49,895 nucleotides of DNA from an uncultured Granulosicoccaceae bacterium (GTDB lineage: Bacteria > Pseudomonadota > Gammaproteobacteria > Granulosicoccales > Granulosicoccaceae), in assembly GCA_937922015.1 (NCBI GenBank), contig CAKZVB010000042.1:1-49895 (forward strand). The letters run 5' to 3'. Position 1 is the first letter of the stretch. Each line of letters starts with the position of its first letter. A program made the translations under genes and the position numbers. Of this stretch, positions 1 through 8,487 are shown piece after piece. The notes under the pieces were generated by a model, which was given only the letters and a program-made list of their open reading frames with translations, ran no database searches and was not told the origin of the DNA.

Positions 1-169
1 CTTTAAGTTCATGAATTATTCAGGCTAGAGGAGTCGGATATGTTCTATCCGTTACCTTCTACCGTTTGCCCCAGGATCGGACAATACTCTATGACCTGAT
101 CTATTCGATCTAAGCGTTGCGCCACTCAAAAGCTAAAATCGCTGGTCGCCTTGTGAATAACGCGGGCCA
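1..169. other. Left-edge intergenic sequence
   Basis: No convincing gene. It contains a perfect 6-bp inverted repeat, CGGATA (35-40) and TATCCG (46-51), with a 5-nt loop and no T-run, so it is not an obvious terminator. The last part (about 145-169) resembles the sequence flanking the repeat copy at 46734-46923 (on that copy's reverse strand), so it may be an outer part of the same repeat family. Confidence 0.4.
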
Positions 170-359
170 GGAGCCTGCGCTGCAGAACCTCTGCTACTGT
201 GAACGCGCTCTGACAGTCGCCCAGGCAATGGTAATTATCGATCAATTTCGGGGCAATTGAAAAACTATGCGCGTCAAATGATCTTACCATCATTTATTAA
301 ACACACGGGCCCTCGCCATGGCACGTTTTCGCTACGCAGACTTCTGCCGCGCAGGCTCC
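170..359 (+). repeat. Dispersed MITE-like repeat, copy 1
   Basis: A 190-bp copy of an element also present at 10860-11050 and 46734-46923, with part of it at 44869-44931. Its ends are imperfect inverted repeats: GGAGCCTGCGCTGCAGAA on the left and the complement of GGAGCCTGCGCGGCAGAA on the right. The inside is shared with copy 2 at a level easily seen by eye, for example GGGCCCTCGCCATGGCACG near the right end. Reading frames are broken, so it is noncoding. The right end runs into the stop codon of the leftward zincin gene (TAG at 359-361). Confidence 0.85.
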
Positions 360-1855
360 TAGTTATTACAATAGTTTCGACCGGCTTGTTCGAAAGATTC
401 CTCGCCCAGTCTGTTTGCAAAGAAGTCATCTAATTCGGCACTTGGACCAAAAACCTGGCTAACCGCCCATTTGGCACGTTGTGCAACTACAGGGTTGGCC
501 AATCTGTTGCGTACTCCCCATTTTAAAATGAAGTCTGAGCAATTTGGAATAGCGCTGTCCGGGTTGGTATAGAAGCTTACGTTTGTATCAAAATTATATT
601 CGTATTTCAGCATTGTAGAGGCAACAAGGTTGGCGAAATCTTCTTCAATAGTTGTGTGGCTGTACATGCTGATTGCGCCTGATCTCCAAAATAGATTTGC
701 AACTTGTAAAACGTCAATTGAATTGTCTGTGATCACAGTGTTTCGGTCCGGATCAAATGCGAGTGCAATTTTGTTCAGCGTACTTGAGGTGTTGGGGTAA
801 ATTGTCTGGATTTCGTAGGACGGACGATCGCCATATATCGTATAGATAGCATCAAAGATGCTGGCAGCGTAGTTCATGTTTGCAAATGATGGTAGTGGTG
901 CGAAGTCTGCAGCGTGTGCCAGTTCATGGTACAACACCTGATTGCTTGCGAAAAAAACCTCATTGAATGAACGGTTGTTGAAATAATTTGACTGGGCAGA
1001 GAGTGAGAAGTCAGTGCTGCTACCCGATGCTGAATACAGAGTTACAGCGTTGAAGTCCAGACCCGTGTTCGGATCAATTTTTCCCTGTCGTTCAAGGGCT
1101 ATTGTATCCTTCTCTGCTTTAGTTAACCAAAGGTAGTCCGGGTCCACCCAGATAGCAGCATTTACAGGCCAATAGTAGGAGCGTTCAGTTTCACCGGCGA
1201 TTACGATTGCGCTGGTGTAGCGAAACATAACAAGTAGTGATGACGGAGCCAGTGACAGGATTTGCCTAAAGCGTTCCCCCATCCAGTCCTGACTCACGAC
1301 GACTCGATCCATGATTTGATCAACAGAGGGAGTCACGCTGACCATGCCAAGGAATGGGATCTCGTTCATCAGGCAAGAGTCATTGGGCCGGGTAACCAGT
1401 ACGCACCTTTTTATCATGGCCGAATAAGGGCTGTTAATGTTATATGGATAGAGTGAACTGTTTTGCTCAACCGCTGTTTCTGTGCCAACAACACAGCTTT
1501 GACTGTTTTCCCATCCAAAACCGTCACCATCAGGGTCTGATGCTTTGCTAATGCAGGTTGGTTTTCCGCTGGTAGCAGTTGAGTTACCGGATACGATGCA
1601 ACTTTGGTTGTTTTCCCATCCGAATCCATCGCCATCAGGGTCCGAAGTTGAACTTTTACAAGCTGGCTTGCTGCCGGTTGAGCGAGTGTTTGTTGCTACT
1701 ACGCAGCTTTGATTGTTTTCCCAGCCGAAACCATCAGCATCGGGGTCGGACGCTGCGGAATTGCAGGTGGGTAGTGCCGCATTGGCAGACATAGGGCTGA
1801 TGAGCAGTGCCCCGGTAGTTAACAATAGCCCTATAAACAGATTTGTTTTTGCCAT
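359..1855 (-). CDS. Secreted zincin-like protein with three CBM10-like repeats
   Basis: The start is placed at the ATG at 1855, with GGAG upstream; an in-frame ATG at 1891 would add 12 residues. A signal peptide (MAKTNLF..., ending near SANA-ALP) indicates export. Three tandem repeats of about 35 residues follow (residues ~30-125), each with a Cys, an Asp-rich SDPDGDGFGWENNQSC core and a second Cys. This resembles the GWGWENNQSC signature of family 10 cellulose-binding modules, with an added DPDGDG segment that could bind Ca2+. The remaining ~370 residues carry YHELAHAADF (~residues 309-318), a zincin HExxH site, and EEDFA about 90 residues later that could supply a third ligand. It may be a polysaccharide- or biofilm-associated metallopeptidase. 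The peptidase family is not recognised, and activity is inferred from the motif alone. The stop codon borders repeat copy 1. Confidence 0.75.
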   Translation of the reverse strand: MAKTNLFIGLLLTTGALLISPMSANAALPTCNSAASDPDADGFGWENNQSCVVATNTRSTGSKPACKSSTSDPDGDGFGWENNQSCIVSGNSTATSGKPTCISKASDPDGDGFGWENSQSCVVGTETAVEQNSSLYPYNINSPYSAMIKRCVLVTRPNDSCLMNEIPFLGMVSVTPSVDQIMDRVVVSQDWMGERFRQILSLAPSSLLVMFRYTSAIVIAGETERSYYWPVNAAIWVDPDYLWLTKAEKDTIALERQGKIDPNTGLDFNAVTLYSASGSSTDFSLSAQSNYFNNRSFNEVFFASNQVLYHELAHAADFAPLPSFANMNYAASIFDAIYTIYGDRPSYEIQTIYPNTSSTLNKIALAFDPDRNTVITDNSIDVLQVANLFWRSGAISMYSHTTIEEDFANLVASTMLKYEYNFDTNVSFYTNPDSAIPNCSDFILKWGVRNRLANPVVAQRAKWAVSQVFGPSAELDDFFANRLGEESFEQAGRNYCNN

Positions 1856-2092
1856 GCAGGGTACTCCGGTAAAACGTGGCGAAATGAGCATTCGACTCTA
1901 AGATGTCGGGAAAAATGTTGCAATAAACCTTACCTCATTTCTCGGCAGTGATTGCAGTTATTTGTTTTGATGTTGATGTTATTAAGCTGTTGGTTATTTG
2001 TGCTTCCTTTGAACGATCTGAACTTTAGAAAATTCTTCCTTAGTGGTTACTCATCTTTCAATTGAAATAAATTTCTTTGCCCTGCTTCTGTC

Positions 2093-2136
2093 GTCAACTA
2101 AAGTTGACAGAACTATTGTCGTCAACTATGGTTGAC
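2093..2136 (+). promoter_or_regulatory. Two palindromic operators overlapping a promoter of the HTH-ClpN unit
   Basis: There are two 16-bp palindromes 28 bp apart, GTCAACTAAAGTTGAC (2093-2108) and GTCAACTATGGTTGAC (2121-2136). Each sits in a longer direct repeat, TGTCGTCAACTA (2089-2100 and 2117-2128). A perfect -35, TTGACA, lies in the first palindrome (2104-2109). After a 17-bp spacer, TATGGT (2127-2132, 4 of 6 matches) lies in the second. Transcription would start near 2139, the A of the start codon. Autorepression by the HTH protein is inferred. Confidence 0.7.
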
Positions 2137-2138
2137 GC

Positions 2139-2357
2139 ATGCCTGATAAGAAATCACTTCCATCTGCGGACAAACCTGAAGAGGCGCTTGCAGCCGTTGT
2201 TGCGCTGCGTCACATGGCAGACCAGCTGGAAAGAAAAGCAGTTAAAGCTGCAATAGGGCAGGGATGGAGCTGGTCAGAGGTGGCGGAGGCATTGGGTGTA
2301 AGCAAACAGGCAGCGCATAAACGTCACGCGGCCTTGATCAAGAGTTCAAAAGGCTAG
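2139..2357 (+). CDS. Small helix-turn-helix DNA-binding protein, likely autoregulator
   Basis: This is a 72-residue protein, basic at its end. The segment WSEVAEALGVSKQAAHKRHA (residues ~47-66) reads as a helix-turn-helix of the sigma-70 region 4 / small Xre-like type. The N-terminal 40 residues are predicted helical (EEALAAVVALRHMADQLERKA) and may mediate dimerisation. The ATG lies 3 bp after an operator palindrome, there is no Shine-Dalgarno sequence, and the predicted transcription start coincides with the ATG, so the mRNA may be leaderless. The next gene starts 9 bp after its stop and encodes a ClpA/B N-domain protein. Small HTH genes paired with Clp_N genes are known to me mainly from actinobacteria. 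Repression of its own operon is inference from the paired palindromes. Confidence 0.75.
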   Translation: MPDKKSLPSADKPEEALAAVVALRHMADQLERKAVKAAIGQGWSWSEVAEALGVSKQAAHKRHAALIKSSKG

Positions 2358-2366
2358 GGGATACAG

Positions 2367-2873
2367 ATGTTCAAAAGAGTCCGGCTTCGTTTACGGGATA
2401 TGAAAACTATCAGTAAGCTGATAACAGGTGCTGATAAGCATGCGAATAGTTTTGGTGAGGAGAAGCCCGGGGCTGAACATTTTGTACTTTCAGCATTGAA
2501 TTTGCCGGATGGCAGTGCCAGTAGAGTATTTCAAAAATTCGGCATAGATTCGGATAAATTTCGCGAGGCGATAAAGGAGCAATACCGTATAGCGTTGACA
2601 TCCGTAGGTATAGACCCGCAAGTTGTGGAGATTGATCCAGAGCCATTTCAATCTGAAAAGATCTTTAAAAGTTCACAACCGTCCGGTGTAGAGTTGATGA
2701 AATCACTGCACGCACTAAAGGAGCAGGACAAAGATCGACCATTGTCGGGTGCGCACGTTATTGCTGTAGTTGCCAGCCAGGAATTTGGTGTAACAGCCCG
2801 GGCATTAAAGGTGTTAGGGGTTGATCGGGATGATTTATCCAATGCGCTTAGAGAGGAGCTTAAGTCGATTTAA
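2367..2873 (+). CDS. Stand-alone ClpA/ClpB N-terminal-domain (Clp_N) protein
   Basis: This 168-residue protein has the two-repeat fold of the Clp N-domain but no AAA+ module. Repeat one spans about residues 12-75 (GAEHFVLSALNLPDGSASRVFQKFGID resembles the EHLLLALL...ALGID pattern; only part is typical). Repeat two spans about 100-165 (SGAHVIAVVASQEFGVTARALKVLGVD). AGGGGA is 5 bp upstream of the chosen ATG; a second ATG at 2400 is possible. It is translated with the HTH gene 9 bp upstream. Clp N-domains bind adaptors and substrates of ClpAP/ClpCP/ClpB, so this protein may act as an adaptor, decoy or substrate receptor. That role is inferred. Confidence 0.75.
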   Translation: MFKRVRLRLRDMKTISKLITGADKHANSFGEEKPGAEHFVLSALNLPDGSASRVFQKFGIDSDKFREAIKEQYRIALTSVGIDPQVVEIDPEPFQSEKIFKSSQPSGVELMKSLHALKEQDKDRPLSGAHVIAVVASQEFGVTARALKVLGVDRDDLSNALREELKSI

Positions 2874-2948
2874 AGCCAAGTCGTGGTCTGCCCGTCAACG
2901 AAGGAATACTCCTGTGACCAGCCGGAATACACATACAGGGTGTGAGAA

Positions 2949-3557
2949 ATGAACGAAGAGAGATGGAATAGATTAATGACAGCCGCAGGTCTTGCGCAGT
3001 CTTCAAGTTGTTTTCACTCACTGCTTGCTGCGTATTCTGAAAAGCATCGACACTACCACACGGTGAGCCATATTGACGCGATGCTCGGAAATCTTGATGC
3101 TGCAGGGGAACTGGCAGCCAATCCCTGTGAGATAGAGATAGCCATCTGGTTTCATGATGCGATATACAAACCGTTTTCAAAAACCAATGAACATGATAGT
3201 GCCGACTGGGCACAGGACTTTTTAAGCAAGGCCGGATACAACGGGAAAGGGATCGACACAATTCACGGATTAATAATGGCTACACTGCATGGCAGCAAAT
3301 TGGTGACAGCAGATGAAGAGCTAATTGTAGATATAGATCTTTGTATTCTCGGTGCTGAAGAAGAAATTTACGATCAATTCGAGGTGAATATACGAAAAGA
3401 GTACCGCTTAGTACCAAAGCCGCTGTACAAGAAAAAACGAAAAGAAATTCTCAATATGTTTTTAACCAGAGATCGAATCTACAATACCGAACAATTTTAT
3501 GATCTATATGAAAACAGTGCCAGAGCCAATCTTAGTCGAACAATAGCGACCCTTTAG
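2949..3557 (+). CDS. HD-superfamily metal-dependent phosphohydrolase-like protein
   Basis: This 202-residue protein is of the COG4339 type. It carries the signature HYHTVSHIDAML (residues ~36-47) followed by IAIWFHDAIYKP (~67-78), which supplies the His-Asp pair. A later IHGLIMATLHG (~98-108) and VDIDLCILG (~120-128) add His/Asp residues expected for metal binding. The length is usual for this family. The substrate is unknown; family members are annotated as predicted HD hydrolases of nucleotides or phosphoesters. It follows the ClpN gene by 75 bp on the same strand and may share its transcript, but the gap makes this uncertain. Confidence 0.8.
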   Translation: MNEERWNRLMTAAGLAQSSSCFHSLLAAYSEKHRHYHTVSHIDAMLGNLDAAGELAANPCEIEIAIWFHDAIYKPFSKTNEHDSADWAQDFLSKAGYNGKGIDTIHGLIMATLHGSKLVTADEELIVDIDLCILGAEEEIYDQFEVNIRKEYRLVPKPLYKKKRKEILNMFLTRDRIYNTEQFYDLYENSARANLSRTIATL

Positions 3558-3708
3558 ATGTTGCCCTTTTAAAGCTAAGCTGACCTGGCGACATATCATG
3601 AAAAATCATGACCCGGTTGCGACGACATGATGTGCCTGGTACATTTTTCCGCAAAGCGCTACAGCGCTGTTATCCCAAACAAAGCGGCCACTCTACAAAA
3701 CAAATAGC

Positions 3709-3736
3709 AAAAAAAAGGCGCTACAAGTAGCGCCTT
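3709..3736 (-). terminator. Rho-independent terminator of the BMP transporter operon
   Basis: A perfect 9-bp stem, AAGGCGCTA (3715-3723) with TAGCGCCTT (3728-3736), encloses a 4-nt loop. Read leftward it ends in a run of eight T (3709-3716 on this strand are A). It lies 25 bp after the stop of the substrate-binding protein gene. Confidence 0.9.
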
Positions 3737-3760
3737 CTAACTGCAAAATATCTCAACCCA

Positions 3761-4858
3761 TTACTTCGGCAATGACCCCTCAATCCCTTTAACATACCAA
3801 TCCATAGAAACAAGCGTAGGAAAATCTGTCAGGTGCTTTCCATCACCGGCACAATCTTCCGCCAGGGTATCGTCCTGCTTATAGACAGGGCATGGAAAGG
3901 AATGTCTCTCGCCTGAACGCAGGCTTTCCTGCAGTGCTTTGGCTTCTGCTACCAGATCTTCAGGTAGGTTACCGTAAGAGGCAAGTTCAACCATTCCAAC
4001 GCCGTTGCCAGCACCGTCTTTCGAGAGTCCCCACCAGGTATCTGTTTGTGCCCAGGTGCCATCCAGTACTGCGGCCACGCGGTCTATGTAGTAGCTGTCC
4101 CAGTTATCGACAATAGATACAAGGTGACTGGTTTCACCAAAGCGCGACATGTTGGATGCCTGACCAAATGCATACACACCGGGGTGTTTTTCTGCAATTG
4201 TCATGGCCGCGGGGCTATCGGTGTGTTGAACAATGATGTCAGCACCTGCGTCGATAAAAGCTTGTGCGGCTTCTGCTTCTTTGGCCGGGTCGAACCAGGT
4301 GAAAACCCATTTTACATCTACTTTTGCGTCCGGGTTGTGCTTTGCCAGTTCCATTTGAAACGCGTTGATGCCGCGAACCACTTCCGGGATAGGGAAAGAG
4401 GCAATGTAACCAATCTTGTTGGTCTTGGTCATTTTTGCTGCGAGTAGTCCCTGTACTACTCGACCCTCATAGAAGCGTGCGGAAAACGTTGATACGTTGT
4501 CTGACTCGCGTTTGAATCCAGTAGCGTGTTCGAATTTAACATCCGGGTACTGTTTGGCCACTTCGTTTGTGGCGTCCATAAATCCGAAAGAAGTCGTGAA
4601 GATAAGGTCGTGACCGGTCTCTGCCAGTTGCGTGATTTGTTTTACGGCCTCTGCACCTTCTGGTACGTTTTCGATAAAGGTGGTTTCTACCTTGTCGCCG
4701 AATTCTTTTTCGATCGCCAGGCGACCGATGTCGTGACGATAAGTCCAGCCCAGATCCCCTACTGGACCTACATAGATGAATCCGACTTTGGTTTTATCGG
4801 CGTGTGCGGCTCCACCCAGTAGCAGGGTAGCGGCGGTAGCGAGTAGTAGTTTTTTCAT
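3761..4858 (-). CDS. BMP-family ABC transporter substrate-binding protein
   Basis: This 365-residue protein has a clear signal peptide (MKKLLLATAATLLLGGAAHA, cleaved before DKTK). The mature start KVGFIYVGPVGDLGWTYRHD is the hallmark of the BMP/Med/PnrA family of periplasmic nucleoside-type receptors. Other family features are TTSFGFMD (~residues 88-95), a repeated IGYIASFPIPEVVRGINAF and the IIVQHTDSPA segment. Family members bind purine nucleosides, and some relatives bind other small solutes, so the ligand cannot be fixed here. It is the last gene of an ATPase-permease-permease-receptor operon and is followed by a strong terminator. The start is supported by the signal sequence. Confidence 0.9.
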   Translation of the reverse strand: MKKLLLATAATLLLGGAAHADKTKVGFIYVGPVGDLGWTYRHDIGRLAIEKEFGDKVETTFIENVPEGAEAVKQITQLAETGHDLIFTTSFGFMDATNEVAKQYPDVKFEHATGFKRESDNVSTFSARFYEGRVVQGLLAAKMTKTNKIGYIASFPIPEVVRGINAFQMELAKHNPDAKVDVKWVFTWFDPAKEAEAAQAFIDAGADIIVQHTDSPAAMTIAEKHPGVYAFGQASNMSRFGETSHLVSIVDNWDSYYIDRVAAVLDGTWAQTDTWWGLSKDGAGNGVGMVELASYGNLPEDLVAEAKALQESLRSGERHSFPCPVYKQDDTLAEDCAGDGKHLTDFPTLVSMDWYVKGIEGSLPK

Positions 4859-4890
4859 GTTGCGCGTTTTCTCTGTTGTGTCCGGTGCGG

Positions 4891-5871
4891 TCAGGACGGT
4901 GGATTAAATAGTTTACCAAGGGAAGCGGGTGCGCTTTGGCGTATTGTGCCCGGGCTGCGCGAAATAATGACCAGTACAAGTATCGTAAAAACATACGGTG
5001 CGGTGGTCAGCAGCGTTTTCCATTCAAGTTGCCAGTCAGGGAATAAGTTGTCGAAGCGCAGTTCTGAGGCCCAAAGCAGTCCGAAGATGTAGGCACCACA
5101 CAAGACTCTCAGCGGTTTCCATGTGCCGAACAGTATAAGCGCCAGCGCCAGCCAGCCTTTACCAACGGTGACGCCTTCTTTCCAGTCTACGTGCACCAGT
5201 ACGATGAATGCGCCGGCAAGGCCTGCCATCGCGCCACCGAACAGTATGCAGTAAAAACGTATCTTTGGAACGTTATAACCCAGCGCATAAGCGCTGTCAT
5301 GGTTTTCGCCTACTGCGCGGATAACCAGTCCTGTGCGTGTTCGCTGCAGCACGTACCAGATGGCTGGCACCGCAATTAGTGACAGCCATACGAGTAGATC
5401 CTGGCCCAGTATCTGCGGGTGATCGGCGACTTGTACTGAGGTGTAGTTTACGCCCAGAAAATTACTGCCCAGGGAGTTACTTAGGCCGGCACCGAGGATG
5501 CTCAGGCCCAGCCCGACGGCAACATGGTTTGCTCTAAGACCCTGGGTGAGAAAGCCGAACACGGCGGCGAGCATTGCACCGGCAGCGGCGGCGGCCAGCA
5601 GTGCCACCAGGTAGTCTGCAAAGGTGAAAATGCGTTCCTCTTTCTGGCAGAAGCCGGGAATTAGTTCTTCGAGGCAGGTGATACTTTGCATATTGTAGGC
5701 GGCAATATATCCGAACAGCGCACCGATCAGCATCATGCCCTCGACTCCCAGATTTAATACCCCGGACTTCTCAACGACAAGCTCACCAAGGGCTGCGAGC
5801 AACAATGGTGTGGCGAGTAAGACAGCAGCCGTGAGCAGCTTTAATAAAAATGCCAGTGTGTCTGGGCTCAT
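4891..5871 (-). CDS. ABC transporter permease, BMP/nucleoside type, second subunit
   Basis: This 326-residue, strongly hydrophobic protein has about 8-9 membrane spans. It carries the branched-chain-like permease signature GELVVEKSGVLNLGVEGMML (~residues 26-45) and LRANHVAVGLGLSILGAGL. These are typical of the YufQ/NupC-type partner that forms a heterodimer in the inner membrane. Its ATG overlaps the stop of the upstream permease gene (ATGA at 5868-5871), so the two are translationally coupled. It pairs with the gene at 5868-6968 to form the channel for the solute delivered by the BMP receptor. Confidence 0.9.
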   Translation of the reverse strand: MSPDTLAFLLKLLTAAVLLATPLLLAALGELVVEKSGVLNLGVEGMMLIGALFGYIAAYNMQSITCLEELIPGFCQKEERIFTFADYLVALLAAAAAGAMLAAVFGFLTQGLRANHVAVGLGLSILGAGLSNSLGSNFLGVNYTSVQVADHPQILGQDLLVWLSLIAVPAIWYVLQRTRTGLVIRAVGENHDSAYALGYNVPKIRFYCILFGGAMAGLAGAFIVLVHVDWKEGVTVGKGWLALALILFGTWKPLRVLCGAYIFGLLWASELRFDNLFPDWQLEWKTLLTTAPYVFTILVLVIISRSPGTIRQSAPASLGKLFNPPS

Positions 5872-6968
5872 GAGGTTGCCTGTTTTTTTACGGCCGGTGA
5901 GCTGGTTAATTTTATGCGGTATTGATCAAGCATTGCGGTGCTTAAGAAAGCGAAAAGTGCGGTGACTTCTATGAGGTCTGCGACTGAGTCATCGACACCA
6001 AGTGATGCCTGTATATAAGAGGCCCCTACGTTCACGTAGGAGATCATGAACGCGGCGAGAAGAATGCCGATAGGATGGAGTCGGCCAAGAAAGGCGATGA
6101 CGATGGCTGCAAAGCCGAAGTTTTCGAGGTAGTTTTCTGCCTGTATCAATTTACCGGTTTCTGCAGTGAGGTACACAGCGCCGGCCAGTCCGGCCATGGC
6201 ACCGGAAATTAAGAACGAAAGCCATACGGTATTGTCTGGTGAAAACCCTGCGAAGCGTTCAGCGCGAGGGGTGTGTTGTGCGACACGTAAACGATAACCC
6301 AGCAGAGTGAACAGTAAAATGATCGCCAATAGCGTGAAGGCTGCAAATAGTATTAGCAGGCCGCTATGTAATTCAGTGCCTGAAATAAAGGCTTCGGGTC
6401 GAATGCTATCAGCCATCGGGTAAGTCTCTGCCTGGCCGGCTTTCGGGTCGCCTTTCCATGGTCCGATACACAGATAGGTCAGTATGTGGCTGCCGATGTA
6501 GACCATCATCAAAGAGGTTAATAGCTCATTGGTATTGCAGGTGATACGCAATGCGGCAGGAATAAGTGCCCAGAGACATCCGCCGATCACACCTGCCAGC
6601 AATATAAACGGCAGTGCCCACAATCCATCCGGGCTGCCAAGTGCTAAATAGCCGGCGTAGGCGGCTATTGAGCCCAGTGCGAACTGACCTTCAGCACCTA
6701 TGTTCCAGACATTGGCTTTAAAGCCGACGGCCAGGCCGATGGCAATCACTGACAAATAGGCAGTTTGTTGAAATACCAGTCCGAACTGAACTTCTATTCG
6801 TCGTCCCTGCCAGGGGAAGGTCAACATTTGCCAGATCGCGTCGGCGGGTCTGTCGCTCATGACGAGTAGCACCAACAAAGATATGCAAGCTGTGATCGCC
6901 AGTGCAATTGCACTTGAGCGCAGGCTTGTCCACAGGGTGATGTCAGGTCTGGGTTCGAGTGTGAACAT
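5868..6968 (-). CDS. ABC transporter permease, BMP/nucleoside type, first subunit
   Basis: This 366-residue polytopic inner-membrane protein is of the YufP type. Its signature region is FKANVWNIGAEGQFALGSIA (~residues 83-102), and ISGAMAGLAGAVYLTAETG follows near residue 255. A cytoplasmic N-terminus precedes the first span. It starts one base after the ATPase gene (TGA, C, ATG) and overlaps the next permease by four bases, so this is a tightly coupled operon. Length and order match known nucleoside importers of this class. Confidence 0.9.
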   Translation of the reverse strand: MFTLEPRPDITLWTSLRSSAIALAITACISLLVLLVMSDRPADAIWQMLTFPWQGRRIEVQFGLVFQQTAYLSVIAIGLAVGFKANVWNIGAEGQFALGSIAAYAGYLALGSPDGLWALPFILLAGVIGGCLWALIPAALRITCNTNELLTSLMMVYIGSHILTYLCIGPWKGDPKAGQAETYPMADSIRPEAFISGTELHSGLLILFAAFTLLAIILLFTLLGYRLRVAQHTPRAERFAGFSPDNTVWLSFLISGAMAGLAGAVYLTAETGKLIQAENYLENFGFAAIVIAFLGRLHPIGILLAAFMISYVNVGASYIQASLGVDDSVADLIEVTALFAFLSTAMLDQYRIKLTSSPAVKKQATS

Positions 6969-6969
6969 G

Positions 6970-8487
6970 TCAGTGTGCGGGCTCTGTATGGCTACCGGTC
7001 ATTGCCAGCCCCAGAGCCTCTATTGTCCATTCATTAATAGCGCGGGCTGAACCCAGGGTGCCGTGATGTAACACAGCCAGTCGGTCTGAAATTTCCAGTA
7101 GCTCGTCAAGGTCCTGACTGACGATCATTATTGCCGAGCCGTTGGCTGCCAGAGCCATCAGTGCCTGACGAATTCTAACTGCTGACAGCGCATCGACCCC
7201 CCATGTGGGCTGGTCAATAATCAGTACCGCGGGTTGTTTGATAATCTCCCGCCCGACGACAAACTTTTGCAGGTTGCCACCTGACAGGTTTCTGGCCGCC
7301 CTGTTAAGGCCCGCGTGGCGAACATCGAATTGATCGCATACCTTTTTTGCGATGTCTGTCAGGTAGCGCTTTTTAACCAGTCCGTGTCTGGTGGCTTCTG
7401 GGTTTGATAGATTAGTAAGCAGTGTATTGTCTATCAGATCCATGTACGGTACCGCGGCGTGACCCAGCCGTTCTTCAGGGACAAACATGGCATTGTGCGC
7501 GCGGCGTTTGTTGGGACCGAGGCGGCCGACTGGAACATTGTCTATCGTTATGGCGCTGTGTTGTCTGCAGAGGGTCTCGCCACTGAGTGTTGCAAATAAT
7601 AATTCCTGACCGTTGCCCGCGACACCGGCAACGCCGAAAATTTCGCCGCCGCGTAGTTGCAGATTTTCGATGTGCAGTTTTTGTTCGTCGGCCTGCACGC
7701 TGAGTTTCCGTACGGCGAGTCTTGTCGGTCCGATATCACGTGACTGGCGTGAGGTTGTGATGTCGCGACTGCCAAGCATTTGTTCGGCAATTGATTCAGC
7801 GCTGCTGGTACGGGGGTCGCAACTGCCAACTACCTGGCCGGCCCGTAGTATGGTTGCGGCGTCGCACAGCGCGCTGACTTCTTTGAGTTTGTGACTGATA
7901 AATATAATGCCGTGTCCTTCATCGGCCAGTTTTCGCAGTGTGCCGAAAAGTTGCTGTGCTTCTTGTGGTGTCAGTACCGAGGTAGGCTCATCGAGAATAA
8001 GCAGTTCGGGAGTCAGCAGCAACGCACGCAATATTTCAATGCGCTGGCGTTCACCCGCTGACAGTTCGAAAACGGCGCGGCGTGGTTCGACATCGAGTCC
8101 GAAACGCGTAGCGACTTCCAGAATTTTCTTTTCCAGCTTTACACCCTGAATAGCCCCTTCAATGCTGAAGGCGATATTCTCGGCGACGGACAGACCCTCG
8201 AACAGGGCGAAGTGCTGATGCACCATGCCGATGCCCAGCGCTCTGGCAGCCTTGGGGTTGGTGATGTTGCAGGGCTTGCCTTTCCAGTAGATCGCGCCGC
8301 TGTCCGGTTGTTGCAGGCCGCAGATTATTTTCATCAGAGTGGACTTGCCAGCACCGTTTTCGCCCAGCAGGGCGTGGATCTGTGACGGCTTTACGCTGAA
8401 ATTTATGTCCCTGTTTGCAGCGACACTGCCAAATGACTTGCTGATATTTTCAGTTTGGATTAGCGGCGTGGTGCGTGCGTCAGTCAT
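6970..8487 (-). CDS. ABC transporter ATP-binding protein, duplicated ATPase, BMP/nucleoside type
   Basis: Two ATPase halves lie in one chain of about 505 residues, as in YufO and sugar-type importers. Half one has Walker A GENGAGKST, the signature LSAGERQRIEI and Walker B LLILDEPTS. Half two has a degenerate Walker A (GVAGNGQELL), the signature LSGGNLQKFVV and VLIIDQPTWGVD with Gln in place of the catalytic Glu, which is normal for this family. The start is placed at ATG 8487 (MTDARTTPL); the longer frame from 8607 adds 40 residues unlike the family. It is the first gene of the importer operon. It is read divergently from xsc, with a CRP-type palindrome about 300 bp upstream. Confidence 0.9.
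   Translation of the reverse strand: MTDARTTPLIQTENISKSFGSVAANRDINFSVKPSQIHALLGENGAGKSTLMKIICGLQQPDSGAIYWKGKPCNITNPKAARALGIGMVHQHFALFEGLSVAENIAFSIEGAIQGVKLEKKILEVATRFGLDVEPRRAVFELSAGERQRIEILRALLLTPELLILDEPTSVLTPQEAQQLFGTLRKLADEGHGIIFISHKLKEVSALCDAATILRAGQVVGSCDPRTSSAESIAEQMLGSRDITTSRQSRDIGPTRLAVRKLSVQADEQKLHIENLQLRGGEIFGVAGVAGNGQELLFATLSGETLCRQHSAITIDNVPVGRLGPNKRRAHNAMFVPEERLGHAAVPYMDLIDNTLLTNLSNPEATRHGLVKKRYLTDIAKKVCDQFDVRHAGLNRAARNLSGGNLQKFVVGREIIKQPAVLIIDQPTWGVDALSAVRIRQALMALAANGSAIMIVSQDLDELLEISDRLAVLHHGTLGSARAINEWTIEALGLAMTGSHTEPAH

Noticed and set aside
3761-8487. Sugar importer reading of the ABC operon
   Set aside because: The receptor has the BMP-family opening KVGFIYVGPVGDLGWTY, not that of sugar-binding proteins. 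The duplicated ATPase is shared by both classes and does not decide.
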